DNA of 64,000 nucleotides from Tissierellia bacterium. Lineage in GTDB: Bacteria; Bacillota; Clostridia; Tissierellales; Tissierellaceae. The DNA is taken from positions 1 through 64,000 of the forward strand of contig JAAYHU010000027.1 of the NCBI GenBank assembly GCA_012735245.1, written 5' to 3'. Position 1 is the stretch's first letter. Each line of letters begins with the position of its first letter. This document shows positions 21,638-32,510 of the stretch, one piece after another. The position numbers and the translations under genes are program-made. The notes under the pieces are model-generated. The model had not been told where the DNA came from. It saw nothing but the letters and a program-made list of their open reading frames with translations, and ran no database searches.

Positions 21638-21718
21638 ATAATCATCCTTTTCTAAATTAGTTAGTTTACTTTAGCTTCCCCAATTTTAAATATAATAAAT
21701 GGAGAGCTCACTCTCCAT

Positions 21719-22627
21719 TTAAAATATATTTAAATTTAATTCCCTTGCCAAATCCTTCATAATTCCATAACCTGCTATGGAGTTGCCAAATCTATCTAAG
21801 GCTGGGCTAAAAACCCCAATACCTAATTTATTTGGTATGGTACCAAGTATGCCTCCCCCTACCCCACTTTTTGATGGGATACCTACTTTAGCAGCATACT
21901 CACCACTGAAATCATACATACCGCAGGTAGTTATTATGGCTGTTACAATGGAAGCCAGCCTTTCATTATTTATTTTACTATCCAAATTTAAGGGACATCT
22001 TCTTGCTATAAATAGGCCTATTTTGGCAACATCAACTGCTGTTACCTCAACAGAGCATTGTTTGAAATATACATCTAGGATATCCTCCACTTCTCCATCT
22101 AAATAGCCCTTTGCTTTCATCAAATATGCAATGGCTCTATTTTTATGGCCTGTAGCTTTTTCAGATAAATAGACTTCTTCATTATAGCCTATATTTGGAT
22201 TTTCCGTTATCAGTCTGATGAATTCAATTATCCTATCAAACTTTTCATCCTTGTTGCCCCTAATCAAAGAAGTAGTTATTATTGCACCTGAGTTTATCAT
22301 TGGATTTGCTGGATTACAGCTATTTAAATCTAATTTATATAAGGTATTAAAAGGCTCATCTGTAGGCTCATATCCAACTTTGGAAAAAACATAGTCCTCT
22401 CCATTATCTATTAGGGCGAGCATTAATGATATTATTTTAGATATACTTTGTATAGAAAATTTTATATTATAATCTCCGGCACAATAAATATGTCCGTCTA
22501 CATCTGCAATAGCTAGGCCAATATAATTTGGATTTACCTTAGATAAGGCTGGTATATAATTTGCAACATGTCCTTTTTGTATTAAATGCCGATTTTTTTG
22601 GATAAGTCCTTCTAGTATTTTTTCCAC
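21719..22627 (-). CDS. glsA: Glutaminase A
   Basis: FSIQSISKI, NPMINSGAI, GIPSKSGVGGGI motifs. Confidence 0.93.
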   Translation of the reverse strand: MEKILEGLIQKNRHLIQKGHVANYIPALSKVNPNYIGLAIADVDGHIYCAGDYNIKFSIQSISKIISLMLALIDNGEDYVFSKVGYEPTDEPFNTLYKLDLNSCNPANPMINSGAIITTSLIRGNKDEKFDRIIEFIRLITENPNIGYNEEVYLSEKATGHKNRAIAYLMKAKGYLDGEVEDILDVYFKQCSVEVTAVDVAKIGLFIARRCPLNLDSKINNERLASIVTAIITTCGMYDFSGEYAAKVGIPSKSGVGGGILGTIPNKLGIGVFSPALDRFGNSIAGYGIMKDLARELNLNIF

Positions 22628-22642
22628 TATCTCACTTCCATT

Positions 22643-24301
22643 CTAATGAATATCGAAATAGGTTTTGCCTATGAATTCCCTTAATATGGAATTGGCAGGT
22701 ATTATATCTTCATTTTCTATATCTCTAAAGTATTCTAAAAACTTCAATAATTTTTTTGCTTCCCCATAATGGACGCTATTGCTATCTATTTCCTCTAATA
22801 GAGGTACAATATGTTTTTTCAGTACAGCCAATTCATATACTAGGGCAGAATCAAACATTATGTCTGCTTCTTCTTGGAATGGGAATATATATTTTTCTTC
22901 TCCCCTTCTAACTCCTGTCCACATATCTAAGGTCCGGATTGCATCATTTCCTCTAAATTTAATATCTCTTACTATCCTTCGAATTAGCCTTGTATCTGTA
23001 GTTGGAATTCGATTATGGGCGTCTATGTTTAATTGGGTTAATGCAGATATATAGATCTTGTATTTATTTTTTTCTGGTATAAGGCTGGTCATTTTAGGGT
23101 TTAGACTGTGGATACCTTCCAGTATAATGGGATGGTCTTTATCAACCTTAATAACCTTTCCAGATCTTTCCCTTTTTCCAGTTATAAAATTGAACTTAGG
23201 TAATTCTACTTCCCCGCCCTCCAACAATGTAATTAAATCTTCATTTAACTTGTCTAAATCTATGGCATCTATACTCTCGAAATCATAGGTCCCATCCTCA
23301 TTTAATGGGGTTTTTTCCCTATCTACAAAATAATCATCAACAGAAATTGATACAGGCCTTTTTCCGTTTACCTTCAACTGAACTGCCAGTCTTTTTGAAA
23401 AAGTTGTCTTTCCAGAAGCTGAAGGCCCTGCTATTAGAATAAGATGAATATCATCATCTTCACAAATACTATCTGCAATTTTGGCTATCTTCTTTTCGTG
23501 TAAGGCCTCTGAAATCCTAATGACTTCTCCAATCTCTCCATTTAATATCTTTTCATTTAAAGACCCAACATATGCCAAATCTAGTATATCTGCCCAGTCA
23601 CTTGCTTCTTTAAAAACCTTAGATAATTTCTTTAATTCCTTAAATTTGGGCAGCTGATAGTTGGATTTCATACTAGGAAATAGAATAAGGACTCCAGGAT
23701 AATAGTAATTCAATTTAAATATATTTACATAGCCAGTTGACGGTGCCAAGTATCCGTGGTATGTATCTATATGGTCTCCAATAGTATAGACATCTATCTG
23801 CTCCCTATCTAAGGTGTTAAAAAGCCTAATTTTGTCTTCATAATTAAATTTTTTAAATAACTCCAATGCCTCAGCCTTGGGGATTTTTCTCCTAATGATA
23901 GGGTAATCTTTGGCTATGATTTCCTTCATCTTTTCTTCTATTTTTTCTATATCCTTAAAACTTATGGAATGGTCATCTTCAAATTCCACATATAATCCTT
24001 CACCGAGAAAATGTTCAATCCGTACTACTCTTTCAGGAAACAACTCCTTGCATGCCATAATAAACACTGCAGATATGGTCCTAGTATAAATCCTATATCC
24101 GTCAATATCTGTAATATCTAGAAATTTTATATACATATGGTTATCTACTTGCTTATTTAAATTATAGACTTCATTTCTAATTTTTGCACCTAAATATCTT
24201 TTGTAATTGCTGCCAAAGGCCTTTTTAGCCACATCTTTAAGTTTAGCCCCTTCTTCAATTAGAAGCTCTCCTGCCCCCTCTACAAATACCTTTAAATCCA
24301 T
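22643..24301 (-). CDS. Nucleoside (uridine-like) kinase fused to ThrRS-type N-terminal domains
   Basis: P-loop GPSASGKTTFSKRL; N-terminal TGS/ThrRS editing-like region. Confidence 0.85.
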   Translation of the reverse strand: MDLKVFVEGAGELLIEEGAKLKDVAKKAFGSNYKRYLGAKIRNEVYNLNKQVDNHMYIKFLDITDIDGYRIYTRTISAVFIMACKELFPERVVRIEHFLGEGLYVEFEDDHSISFKDIEKIEEKMKEIIAKDYPIIRRKIPKAEALELFKKFNYEDKIRLFNTLDREQIDVYTIGDHIDTYHGYLAPSTGYVNIFKLNYYYPGVLILFPSMKSNYQLPKFKELKKLSKVFKEASDWADILDLAYVGSLNEKILNGEIGEVIRISEALHEKKIAKIADSICEDDDIHLILIAGPSASGKTTFSKRLAVQLKVNGKRPVSISVDDYFVDREKTPLNEDGTYDFESIDAIDLDKLNEDLITLLEGGEVELPKFNFITGKRERSGKVIKVDKDHPIILEGIHSLNPKMTSLIPEKNKYKIYISALTQLNIDAHNRIPTTDTRLIRRIVRDIKFRGNDAIRTLDMWTGVRRGEEKYIFPFQEEADIMFDSALVYELAVLKKHIVPLLEEIDSNSVHYGEAKKLLKFLEYFRDIENEDIIPANSILREFIGKTYFDIH

Positions 24302-24314
24302 TTAACTCACCTCT

Positions 24315-25289
24315 CTATCCAAATAGATCTCTTTCAATTTCTTCACTTATCCCTTCTAAATGGCTGGTAAAAACCTTACCATTTAAGTAGCTGAGTTCAT
24401 CCCCAAGGCCATTAAACTCAATTTTATATCCATGGAGCCACTGATTATTTAACCCATATTTGTCCCTAAATATTTTATTTACCTTTTGATTACCATATTT
24501 TCTGTCGCCTATTACTGGATAGCCCAAGGAAGATAGATGAGCCCTTATTTGATGGGTCCTACCAGTGATTAAATTGACTTCTAATAATGTATACCCATTT
24601 TTTGATTTAATAGGCCTGAAAATAGTAGTTATTTTCTTGGAGCCTTCAAAATCTCCTTTTCTAATCTTTACCTTGTTTTTATCTTCGTCCTTTAATAAAT
24701 AGGCATCTGCCCTAATTTCTTTGTCTATAATTCCTTTAACTATTGTCTTATAGAATCTCTTTATTTCTCCCTTTCTTATGGCTTCGTTAATAGACTTTAA
24801 TGTCTCATAGTTTTTGGCTCCAATTATTATACCTGAAGTATTCCTGTCCAATCTATTGCATATAGAAGGAGTAAAGGTTTTTTCAATTCTGGGGATATAT
24901 TCTCCCCTTTGAATTAGGTAATTTATCATACTATCTACTATATTTTCTTCAAATTTTTCCCCCGTACTATGGGACAAAACCCCAACTGGTTTATTTATTA
25001 AAATTATATTTTCATCCTCATAGATTATATTTGGTATCAAATTAGATTTTACTTCCTTTTCTTCAATAAATTTTTCTATAGTTTCATCAGCTAAAAATAA
25101 CTGTACCTTATCTCCTTCGTAAATGGTAGTTTCTGGATAAGCCCTTTTTCCATTTACTTTAATATTTTTCTTTCTAATCATTTTATAGATAAAGCCCTGT
25201 GGTGCCTTGGACAGATATTTTTTTAGAAATCTGTCAAGTCTTTGATCGCTTTCATTTTTATTGATTAATATTTCCTTCAATCTTTTCAC
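24315..25289 (-). CDS. RluA-family pseudouridine synthase
   Basis: S4 domain plus [15 protein letters not shown] and GRTHQIRAH motifs. Confidence 0.93.
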   Translation of the reverse strand: MKRLKEILINKNESDQRLDRFLKKYLSKAPQGFIYKMIRKKNIKVNGKRAYPETTIYEGDKVQLFLADETIEKFIEEKEVKSNLIPNIIYEDENIILINKPVGVLSHSTGEKFEENIVDSMINYLIQRGEYIPRIEKTFTPSICNRLDRNTSGIIIGAKNYETLKSINEAIRKGEIKRFYKTIVKGIIDKEIRADAYLLKDEDKNKVKIRKGDFEGSKKITTIFRPIKSKNGYTLLEVNLITGRTHQIRAHLSSLGYPVIGDRKYGNQKVNKIFRDKYGLNNQWLHGYKIEFNGLGDELSYLNGKVFTSHLEGISEEIERDLFG

Positions 25290-25372
25290 ACCTTTTCATA
25301 AGTTTATGTTATAATTATATTATATACAATTAAATATCTAAAACCTATTTTTCTTTAAAAAGAGGTGGAAAT

Positions 25373-25891
25373 ATGAAAAAAATTATAGAATGGATTAAGG
25401 ATTTTTTATATGATTCAATAGACTACATAATAATGATTGCTATTATAGGAGCTGTCGCCCTTGTTATAGGTTGGAGATTGGACCTTTTATTTGCTAAAGA
25501 AGCTGTAAAGCTACCACCTAAGGACAATATTGTTGTAGAAAATCCGAGAAATGATAATAGAGACGACAATATTGAATCTGAAGAAAATGAAGATAATAAT
25601 GTTGACATACCAGATTCTGATGATATAGATGAAAATGCTCCAACAATTGATGATAATATAGATGATAATACAGACAATAATCAAATTGTAACTGTTACAG
25701 TAGTAATACCACCTGGTTCATTGCCATCTAAAATTGCCAGTATATTAGAAGAACATAAGTTAATATCCAGTAGGGCTGAATTTGTACAAAAAACTCAGGA
25801 GCTAAAGCTTGATACCAAGTTGAAATCTGGAACTTTTGAAATTAAAAGCAATAGCTCCTTAGAAGAAATAATTAGAATCATTGCAAATTAA
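25373..25891 (+). CDS. Membrane-anchored MltG/YceG-like protein with acidic linker
   Basis: TM N-terminus, D/N/E-rich linker, C-terminal VTVVIPPGSLPSKIASILEEHKLISS...KSGTFEI. Confidence 0.7.
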   Translation: MKKIIEWIKDFLYDSIDYIIMIAIIGAVALVIGWRLDLLFAKEAVKLPPKDNIVVENPRNDNRDDNIESEENEDNNVDIPDSDDIDENAPTIDDNIDDNTDNNQIVTVTVVIPPGSLPSKIASILEEHKLISSRAEFVQKTQELKLDTKLKSGTFEIKSNSSLEEIIRIIAN

Positions 25892-25917
25892 AAGTCTTCC
25901 TTGCCTGGAAGACTTTT
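25890..25917. terminator. Hairpin terminator between convergent genes
   Basis: AAAAGTCTTCC-ttgcct-GGAAGACTTTT. Confidence 0.75.
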
Positions 25918-26479
25918 AATATGTTGTATTGATATAATCGTCTATTAGAGACTTTTTCTTTATATCCTTAAATACTCCCTTTTCTTTAAGTATATTTAAC
26001 AACCATAGGGCCTTAGAATGAAATATGGCCTCTTTGTAATTAAGTAATACTATTTCATAGAGCTTATTATTTAATTTTTTTGAATTAACATCTACAAAAT
26101 ATGCTTCTACTCCTTCAAAATTTAAGTACTCAAGTAAATCAAGGACTGCCTTATCCTTTTCATGATAATAATTATTACCCTTGTTTAAATAATACTTATA
26201 ATACCTTTGCCGTTTTTTTGCATCCTTAATATCCTTTGCCATCATAGTAAAATACTTGGCCAATACATTGTAGTATTGATAATTGTACATTCCCATTTCA
26301 AAGCTATCAATTCTTAAAAATGGTTTTAAGTTCATCTTCATAACCAAGTAATAATTAGATTCAAGGAACTCCCTTTTTGTTATGCTGCCATTTTCATACT
26401 TCACTATTAAAGAAGATCTCTTATCAAAGAAAGCCTTAAATTGTCCCCTTCCAAAACCGTAAGACTCCAAAATATACAC
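25916..26479 (-). CDS. Conserved hypothetical protein
   Basis: Complete ORF in operon-like context; no motif recognised. Confidence 0.55.
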   Translation of the reverse strand: MYILESYGFGRGQFKAFFDKRSSLIVKYENGSITKREFLESNYYLVMKMNLKPFLRIDSFEMGMYNYQYYNVLAKYFTMMAKDIKDAKKRQRYYKYYLNKGNNYYHEKDKAVLDLLEYLNFEGVEAYFVDVNSKKLNNKLYEIVLLNYKEAIFHSKALWLLNILKEKGVFKDIKKKSLIDDYINTTY

Positions 26480-26515
26480 CCAATCTAATATTATTTTATT
26501 ACATTATATCATAAT

Positions 26516-27283
26516 CTAAGATTTTTTTAATAGGGAAATTTCTTCATCTGTTAGTTCCCTAAATTGGCCTACATCTAAATTTTCATCTAAAATTAGATTT
26601 CCCATGGAAATCCTCTTTAAATACAATACTTTCATTCCAACAGACTTAAACATTCGTTTAACCTGATGGAATTTTCCCTCTTGGATAGTCAAATATACTT
26701 TAGATACTATACTGGAATTTATGATTTCCAACTGGGAAGGTAAAGTCTTATATCCATCATCTAAGATAATACCTTCTTTAAATAATCTAATATGTTCTTC
26801 TTCTACATACCCATCTACCTCAACATAATATTTTTTATCTACCCTCTTTTTTGGAGACAAGAGCTCATGGGCAAGCTTTCCATCATTAGTTATTAGAAGT
26901 AAACCTTCAGTATCCTTGTCTAACCTTCCCACTGGAAAGGGTTTATATATTAAGTATTCTTGGTCTAGAATATCTACTACTGTTTTGAAACTTGGATCAT
27001 CTGTTGAAGAAACTAAGCCCTTTGGTTTATTCATCATTAAGTAAATATACCTTCTATATATAATTCTTTCATTATCTAAGAAAATATTGTCCTCATAGGG
27101 ATTAACCTTAGTTTCCCCATTTAAAGTCACAATATCGTTGACTTTTACCCTGCCAGATTTGATTAATTTTTTTACATCTTTCCTGCTTCCATATCCCATA
27201 TTGGCTAGGACTTTATCTAATCGTTCTTTTTTGCTCATGTTATCACCTATTATATAAGAATAATATAGCCAAAAATTTCTCAA
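26516..27283 (-). CDS. RsuA-family pseudouridine synthase
   Basis: S4 domain and GRLDKDTEGLLLITNDG motif; likely start is the internal Met preceding SKKERLDKVLANMGYGSR. Confidence 0.92.
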   Translation of the reverse strand: MRNFWLYYSYIIGDNMSKKERLDKVLANMGYGSRKDVKKLIKSGRVKVNDIVTLNGETKVNPYEDNIFLDNERIIYRRYIYLMMNKPKGLVSSTDDPSFKTVVDILDQEYLIYKPFPVGRLDKDTEGLLLITNDGKLAHELLSPKKRVDKKYYVEVDGYVEEEHIRLFKEGIILDDGYKTLPSQLEIINSSIVSKVYLTIQEGKFHQVKRMFKSVGMKVLYLKRISMGNLILDENLDVGQFRELTDEEISLLKKS

Positions 27284-27353
27284 CTCATTTTGAATAATTC
27301 TTTACGAATTTGTAAAACTATAATTATAGATATTTTGTGGAAAGGAGATAGTT

Positions 27354-27521
27354 ATGGCTGAAGAAAGAATTACTGAAGGAGTTAAATGTGTTGTAAATAC
27401 TTGCTCATATTACAAGGAAGGAGACCTTTGCACAGCAGGCAAAATTGAAATAAGACCTAGAAATGCCAAGTCCTCCGATGAAACTGACTGTGCTACCTTT
27501 GAACCAGATAGTTTCAAATAG
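27354..27521 (+). CDS. Small Cys-containing protein, DUF1540-like
   Basis: Missed by ORF track (55 aa): MAEERITEGVKCVVNTCSYYKEGDLCTAGKIEIRPRNAKSSDETDCATFEPDSFK; SD AAAGGAG upstream; terminator hairpin directly after stop. Confidence 0.85.
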   Translation: MAEERITEGVKCVVNTCSYYKEGDLCTAGKIEIRPRNAKSSDETDCATFEPDSFK

Positions 27522-27525
27522 TTTT

Positions 27526-27548
27526 AAAGGCAGGGCTAACCTGCCTTT
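27526..27548 (+). terminator. Hairpin terminator after DUF1540-like gene
   Basis: AAAGGCAGG...CCTGCCTTT. Confidence 0.7.
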
Positions 27549-27550
27549 CC

Positions 27551-27985
27551 TTATACCTCAGATTTTACTTCTATTTCAATACAGTGTTCTTTCAAATTAT
27601 CAGGCATATCATCCATAGTATAATCCACATTGATGAAAAAATCCGTTCCAAATTTTTCACTAATTTCTGTTAAATCCTTAAGTAATTTTTCTAAATTTTC
27701 AATGGTCAAATCTATTACCTTATATATGCTATCAACATATATTTTTTCCAAATCATAGTCCATACCAATAACTCCACACAAAAAGCCATAGAATGATTCA
27801 ATATTCAATATATTGAATTCCATGGCATTAATCAATCTTACATTATGACTTAGTGAAAAAATATGATTATGGTCTACGTCAATAAAGGCAATATTACCGT
27901 TCCCTTCCTTCATATCCCTATTGGCATTGTCAATTAACCATTTAGTTTTTCCAGAACCCTTTTCGCCTAAAATAAACTTAACCAT
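27551..27985 (-). CDS. P-loop NTPase-like protein, unknown function
   Basis: N-terminal Walker A GEKGSGKTKW. Confidence 0.6.
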   Translation of the reverse strand: MVKFILGEKGSGKTKWLIDNANRDMKEGNGNIAFIDVDHNHIFSLSHNVRLINAMEFNILNIESFYGFLCGVIGMDYDLEKIYVDSIYKVIDLTIENLEKLLKDLTEISEKFGTDFFINVDYTMDDMPDNLKEHCIEIEVKSEV

Positions 27986-28050
27986 GGATAACCACCTCTA
28001 CCTTTCTTATATTTATATTTTTATCGGCAAAATTAAGGTATAATTTTACC

Positions 28051-29004
28051 TTATACAAACTTTTTTAAAGCCTTTCCATTTAAATAGTCGAATTTTGCCC
28101 CTTGCTTAGTATTCCTTTTTTCCATTAAGGACACTATTTCATCTCTAATTTTCCACCATGATTCATTCCAGTTAACAAATAATAGGTTCTCCTCAGGAGC
28201 TCTTCCTATTATCCTTTGAACAATGATATTTGGATCAAGATATTCAAGGAAGGTAATGACCCTCTCTATATATTCGTCCTTGGAAATTAAAGATACCTCT
28301 CCCCTTTTATACATTTCGCCTAATACAGTTCCCTCAACTATGTATAATGCATGAAGCTTTATTTCTTCAACTCCTAAGGCGGAAACTATTTTTGCATTTT
28401 CAATTACATCGATTTCATCGTCCCAGGGTAGGTTTAGGATTAAATGTGTACAATTTCTTAAACCATATTTTTTTAATTTTATTGCTGTGTCTATATATTC
28501 TCCTAAGGTATGCCCCCTATTGATTTTGATTAAAGAATGATAATTAACTGATTGTAATCCTATTTCTACAGTAATGGTCATATTATGCTTTTCTTTAATT
28601 AAGGATAAGTATTCTAAGTGTTCATCACTTATACAATCTGGCCTTGTAGAAATTGAAATACCTACTATATCTTCTTCTAAGGTGTCCCTGATGGCAGATT
28701 TAAAATCTTCAATGGGCATATAAGTATTTGTAAAATTCTGGAAATACGCTATAAATTTCTTCGCCTTATACTTTCTCCCAATATATTCCTTGTTTATTTT
28801 TAACTGTTCCCTTATAGATAGGGATGAAGATAGGTTTTCAAAGGAGCCTCCTTCCTCTCCACAGAATATACACCCACCATACCCCAAGCTTCCATCCCTA
28901 TTAGGACAACTTAAGGGCAGGCTAATTGGAAGCTTATATACTTTTTCATTAAACTTTTCTTTCAAATAGTTGGAATAGGTATTATATACTGTTATTTTAT
29001 TCAA
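28051..29004 (-). CDS. Radical SAM protein, YtqA/TIGR01212-like
   Basis: CPNRDGSLGYGGCIFCGEEG cysteine motif. Confidence 0.88.
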   Translation of the reverse strand: MNKITVYNTYSNYLKEKFNEKVYKLPISLPLSCPNRDGSLGYGGCIFCGEEGGSFENLSSSLSIREQLKINKEYIGRKYKAKKFIAYFQNFTNTYMPIEDFKSAIRDTLEEDIVGISISTRPDCISDEHLEYLSLIKEKHNMTITVEIGLQSVNYHSLIKINRGHTLGEYIDTAIKLKKYGLRNCTHLILNLPWDDEIDVIENAKIVSALGVEEIKLHALYIVEGTVLGEMYKRGEVSLISKDEYIERVITFLEYLDPNIIVQRIIGRAPEENLLFVNWNESWWKIRDEIVSLMEKRNTKQGAKFDYLNGKALKKFV

Positions 29005-29019
29005 ACTTGTCCTCCTCTC

Positions 29020-29841
29020 CTATATATTTAATACCCCCTTTAATGCAGAAGCAACACCAGAATTATTATTGTCATTTTTTGTAATTATCTTTGCCACTGC
29101 TTTCACACCCTGGCTACCATTTTTCATGGCTATACCAAGACCTGCGTTTTTAACCATCTCTATATCGTTGTTGTCATCCCCTATGGCAATTATCTCCTCA
29201 GGCTTTATATTCAAGCTTTCAGCATACTCCCTTAAGGTTATCCATTTACTACCTAAGGGATTCATAACCTCTACCATGGACTCTACTAAGTGAAGGTTTT
29301 CCATTATATGTATATTATAATTGCTAGGATATTTTGTCCTTATATACTCATAGAAGGGATAGAGGCTTTCCTTAGTGCCAGCATAAACTACTACTAATAT
29401 GTTGTGATTATCGATATCTAAATAGCTCTTTACTTCCCTATATCTATTGGCTTTTTTTACATAATTATCATATTCTCTATTAGCCTCCACCAATATATCT
29501 ATACCTCTTTCATAATCATCTATGTGGACAATTGGATGTAGGCCCCTCTTCATTCCTTCCTTTATAATTAGCTTATAATCCTCATAATTTAGGTATTTTG
29601 CACTTATAACTTCATCATTTAAGGAATTTCGTACAATGTTTCCATTATTGGCAATTATTGTAATATGACCATCTATTTCCTTGGTAAGTTCTTTTGCAGA
29701 CCAGTATCGCCTGCCTGTTGCTATAACTATTTCATAACCTTCCTTAATCAATTTATTTATGACCTTTAAATTCTCCTTAGGTATCCTTTTATTATCATCG
29801 AGCAAAGTCCCATCTAAGTCAATTGCTATTAATTTATACAA
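29020..29841 (-). CDS. Cof-type HAD-superfamily hydrolase
   Basis: AIDLDGTLLDD, IATGR, GDDNNDIEMVKNAGLGIAMKN. Confidence 0.94.
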   Translation of the reverse strand: MYKLIAIDLDGTLLDDNKRIPKENLKVINKLIKEGYEIVIATGRRYWSAKELTKEIDGHITIIANNGNIVRNSLNDEVISAKYLNYEDYKLIIKEGMKRGLHPIVHIDDYERGIDILVEANREYDNYVKKANRYREVKSYLDIDNHNILVVVYAGTKESLYPFYEYIRTKYPSNYNIHIMENLHLVESMVEVMNPLGSKWITLREYAESLNIKPEEIIAIGDDNNDIEMVKNAGLGIAMKNGSQGVKAVAKIITKNDNNNSGVASALKGVLNI

Positions 29842-29900
29842 CTATCTCCCCCCAATTATTTTAAAAGCACCCTGCCAACAGCAAAGTGCTTTAATTGAAG

Positions 29901-30299
29901 CTAATCCTCTAATTCATCATAATTCTCATATTCAACGAAGTCCTCATCATCTAGAAATAATGCATCAAAGGCTTCAGCTACTAAATCAAATTCTTCTTGA
30001 TTGTCAATGGGAATTAATTCAAAATCTTCATCATTTAATTCATTATATCTATATAATAATACTTCTTCCTCTCCTATTGGTTGCAGTGCAATGTATTCAT
30101 CTTCTTCTACTTCAAAAGTACCCAAGATAAAGCATTCCAATTCTGTATCATCCTCTAAGGTCAAAACTATAATGTCTTCATTTAAATCACCAAAGTCTAG
30201 CTCATCAAAGTCATGGTCATGATCATGATCTACTCCGCAACCGCATCCGCCGCAGTATTCATCATTATACTGAAAAGTATCCTTATTCTTTTTATCCAT
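29901..30299 (-). CDS. DUF1292-like protein with CGGCGCGVDHDHDHD N-terminus
   Basis: Acidic core (IVLTLEDDTELECFILGTFEVEEDEYIALQPI...VLLYRY) typical of DUF1292. Confidence 0.85.
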   Translation of the reverse strand: MDKKNKDTFQYNDEYCGGCGCGVDHDHDHDFDELDFGDLNEDIIVLTLEDDTELECFILGTFEVEEDEYIALQPIGEEEVLLYRYNELNDEDFELIPIDNQEEFDLVAEAFDALFLDDEDFVEYENYDELED

Positions 30300-30380
30300 A
30301 TCAATTCTCCTTTATAAAAATTTAATTATATGGTATATGATACACCATTTGGTATGAGAAGTATACATTTTTTTCATTTT

Positions 30381-31883
30381 TTATTTAATTTTTTCTAATA
30401 CTTTTAATAGTAAATTGTAAGTTCTTTCCGTCGAAGAAATACTGAGTTTTTCTCCTGGGGCATGGACCCCATACATATTGGGTCCTAAGGATACCATATC
30501 TATATCATCAAACTTCTCATCAAAAATTCCGCACTCTAAACCTGCATGAATAGCTGAAACATTTATTTCCTCATTATATAATTCCCTATAGGTTTCCTTA
30601 ATAACCTCCCTTATATAGGAATTCTCCTTATACTGCCAGGCTGGGTAGGAAGAAGTCCTTTCAAAGCTGGCTCCAATGATATTTGCTAGTAGTTCTATTT
30701 GCTCAGATATATATTGTCTTAATGTTCCCACTGAGGACCTAATGGCTGATTCTAAAGTTATTTGATTTTCAAAGGTCTTTATCACTCCAAGGTTATTTGA
30801 GCTTTCTACTAAGCCTTCTATGGCCATGCTCATACTTTGAACCCCATTTGGCAAGAGGTTTAAAGCGGTTATCAGTTTATTCTTAGTATTATCAGAAAAT
30901 ACCCTATCTACCTTTTCTGTTATTCTATTTAACTCAATTACTATACCCTTATCTGAGTGGAAAAACTCATTTTTTAATTCTTGCTTTAAAGCAAATAAAA
31001 AGGATTCAACCTTTTCATAATTATCCTTTGGAATCATAATTTTTGCTTTTGCATACCTTGGTATGGCGTTTGCCTTTGAACCGCCTTCAATATGGTATAA
31101 ATCATAATCTAATTCTCTACTTAGCCTGCCTAATATCCTTCCAATGATTTTATTAGAATTTCCCCTTCCCCTGTTTATATCTATACCAGAATGGCCGCCC
31201 TTTAAACCGGAAACGATTAATTCAAAATTTTCACTTTCTTTTGTAATTCCCTTCCACTCTATGGGTATGCTTATTATATTTCTCTCGCCACCTGCACAGC
31301 TAACTAAAATGGTACCTTCCTCTTCTGAATCCAAGTTTATCAATATTCTTCCTTTTAGGTTTTCAGGATCTAATGCCTTTGCACCTGTCATACCTGATTC
31401 TTCATTAGATGTTATCAATGCCTCTAGTGGCGGATGGGGAATGTCCTTTGATTCCAATATGGCTAGTATCATAGCTAGGGCTATTCCATTGTCAGCTCCA
31501 AGAGTCGTTTCCTCTGCTATGATATAATCACCTTCAACATGGAATTTTATTGGATCCTTAGAAAAATCATGATTGGAATTCTGTGTCTTCTCACATACCA
31601 TATCCATATGGCCCTGTAGTATAACGGTAGGGCTGCTTTCATATCCCTTAGTAGCTGGTTTTTTTATAATAATATTTAAGGCTTCATCTTGAATAACCTC
31701 TAAGCCTAAACTTCTTCCTATTTTGGCTAAATAATTGCTTATCTTTTCTTCATGGTGTGAACAACGGGGTATCTTAGTTATTTCTTCAAAATAATACATT
31801 ACCCTTTCAGGCTTAATTCCTTTTAATACTGCCAAAATTATCACCTCTTGTTCTTGATTAATATTCCTTAGAATTATTGCCAT
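30381..31883 (-). CDS. pepD: Aminoacyl-histidine dipeptidase
   Basis: QGHMDMVCEK, TLGADNGIALAM, TSNEESGMTGA metallopeptidase motifs. Confidence 0.92.
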   Translation of the reverse strand: MAIILRNINQEQEVIILAVLKGIKPERVMYYFEEITKIPRCSHHEEKISNYLAKIGRSLGLEVIQDEALNIIIKKPATKGYESSPTVILQGHMDMVCEKTQNSNHDFSKDPIKFHVEGDYIIAEETTLGADNGIALAMILAILESKDIPHPPLEALITSNEESGMTGAKALDPENLKGRILINLDSEEEGTILVSCAGGERNIISIPIEWKGITKESENFELIVSGLKGGHSGIDINRGRGNSNKIIGRILGRLSRELDYDLYHIEGGSKANAIPRYAKAKIMIPKDNYEKVESFLFALKQELKNEFFHSDKGIVIELNRITEKVDRVFSDNTKNKLITALNLLPNGVQSMSMAIEGLVESSNNLGVIKTFENQITLESAIRSSVGTLRQYISEQIELLANIIGASFERTSSYPAWQYKENSYIREVIKETYRELYNEEINVSAIHAGLECGIFDEKFDDIDMVSLGPNMYGVHAPGEKLSISSTERTYNLLLKVLEKIK

Positions 31884-31900
31884 GGAAATTAAACCTAATC

Positions 31901-32398
31901 CTAGATATTATCCCAGTTAATATGATTGTTTAAAATATCTACTAGTTGTACAAAGTAATCTTTCTCTAAGTCCGTAAACCTATTCTTTATTGGACTATCT
32001 AAATCTAATACACCATGTACTCTTCCATCCTTAATTATAGGAATTACTAGTTCTGAATTAGAAGCTTCATCACAAGCTATATGTCCAGGAAATTGATGTA
32101 CATCAGGTACTAATTGAACTTCCCTTGTTTTCACAGCAGTACCACAAACTCCTTTTCCTATGGCTATCCTATTGCAGGCAGGCAAGCCTTGAAATGGTCC
32201 TAAAACCAATTCATTATCCCTTAGAAAGTAAAACCCAGCCCAATTTAGGTTTTCCACACAGGCCATTATTATTCCAGTTACATTGGAGATATTGGCCAAT
32301 TCATCCTTTTCAGAACTTAATTGCCCCTTTACAAGAATTAACATGTATTTTAATCTTTCTTCATCAGTCATATCCTTAATCTTATCCAGCTTAAACAT
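31901..32398 (-). CDS. GAF domain protein (free-methionine-R-sulfoxide reductase-like)
   Basis: NLNWAGFYFL...LGPFQGLPACNRIAIGKGVCGTAV...HIACDEASNSELVIPI. Confidence 0.88.
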   Translation of the reverse strand: MFKLDKIKDMTDEERLKYMLILVKGQLSSEKDELANISNVTGIIMACVENLNWAGFYFLRDNELVLGPFQGLPACNRIAIGKGVCGTAVKTREVQLVPDVHQFPGHIACDEASNSELVIPIIKDGRVHGVLDLDSPIKNRFTDLEKDYFVQLVDILNNHINWDNI

Positions 32399-32510
32399 TT
32401 CATCACCTCTTTTACACTTAATATATTAACCTAATAGTACCAAATTAACTAATTTGATACAATGGCAACTATTAAATCATAGGTAAAATTTTATAATGAA
32501 AAGCTATTCA

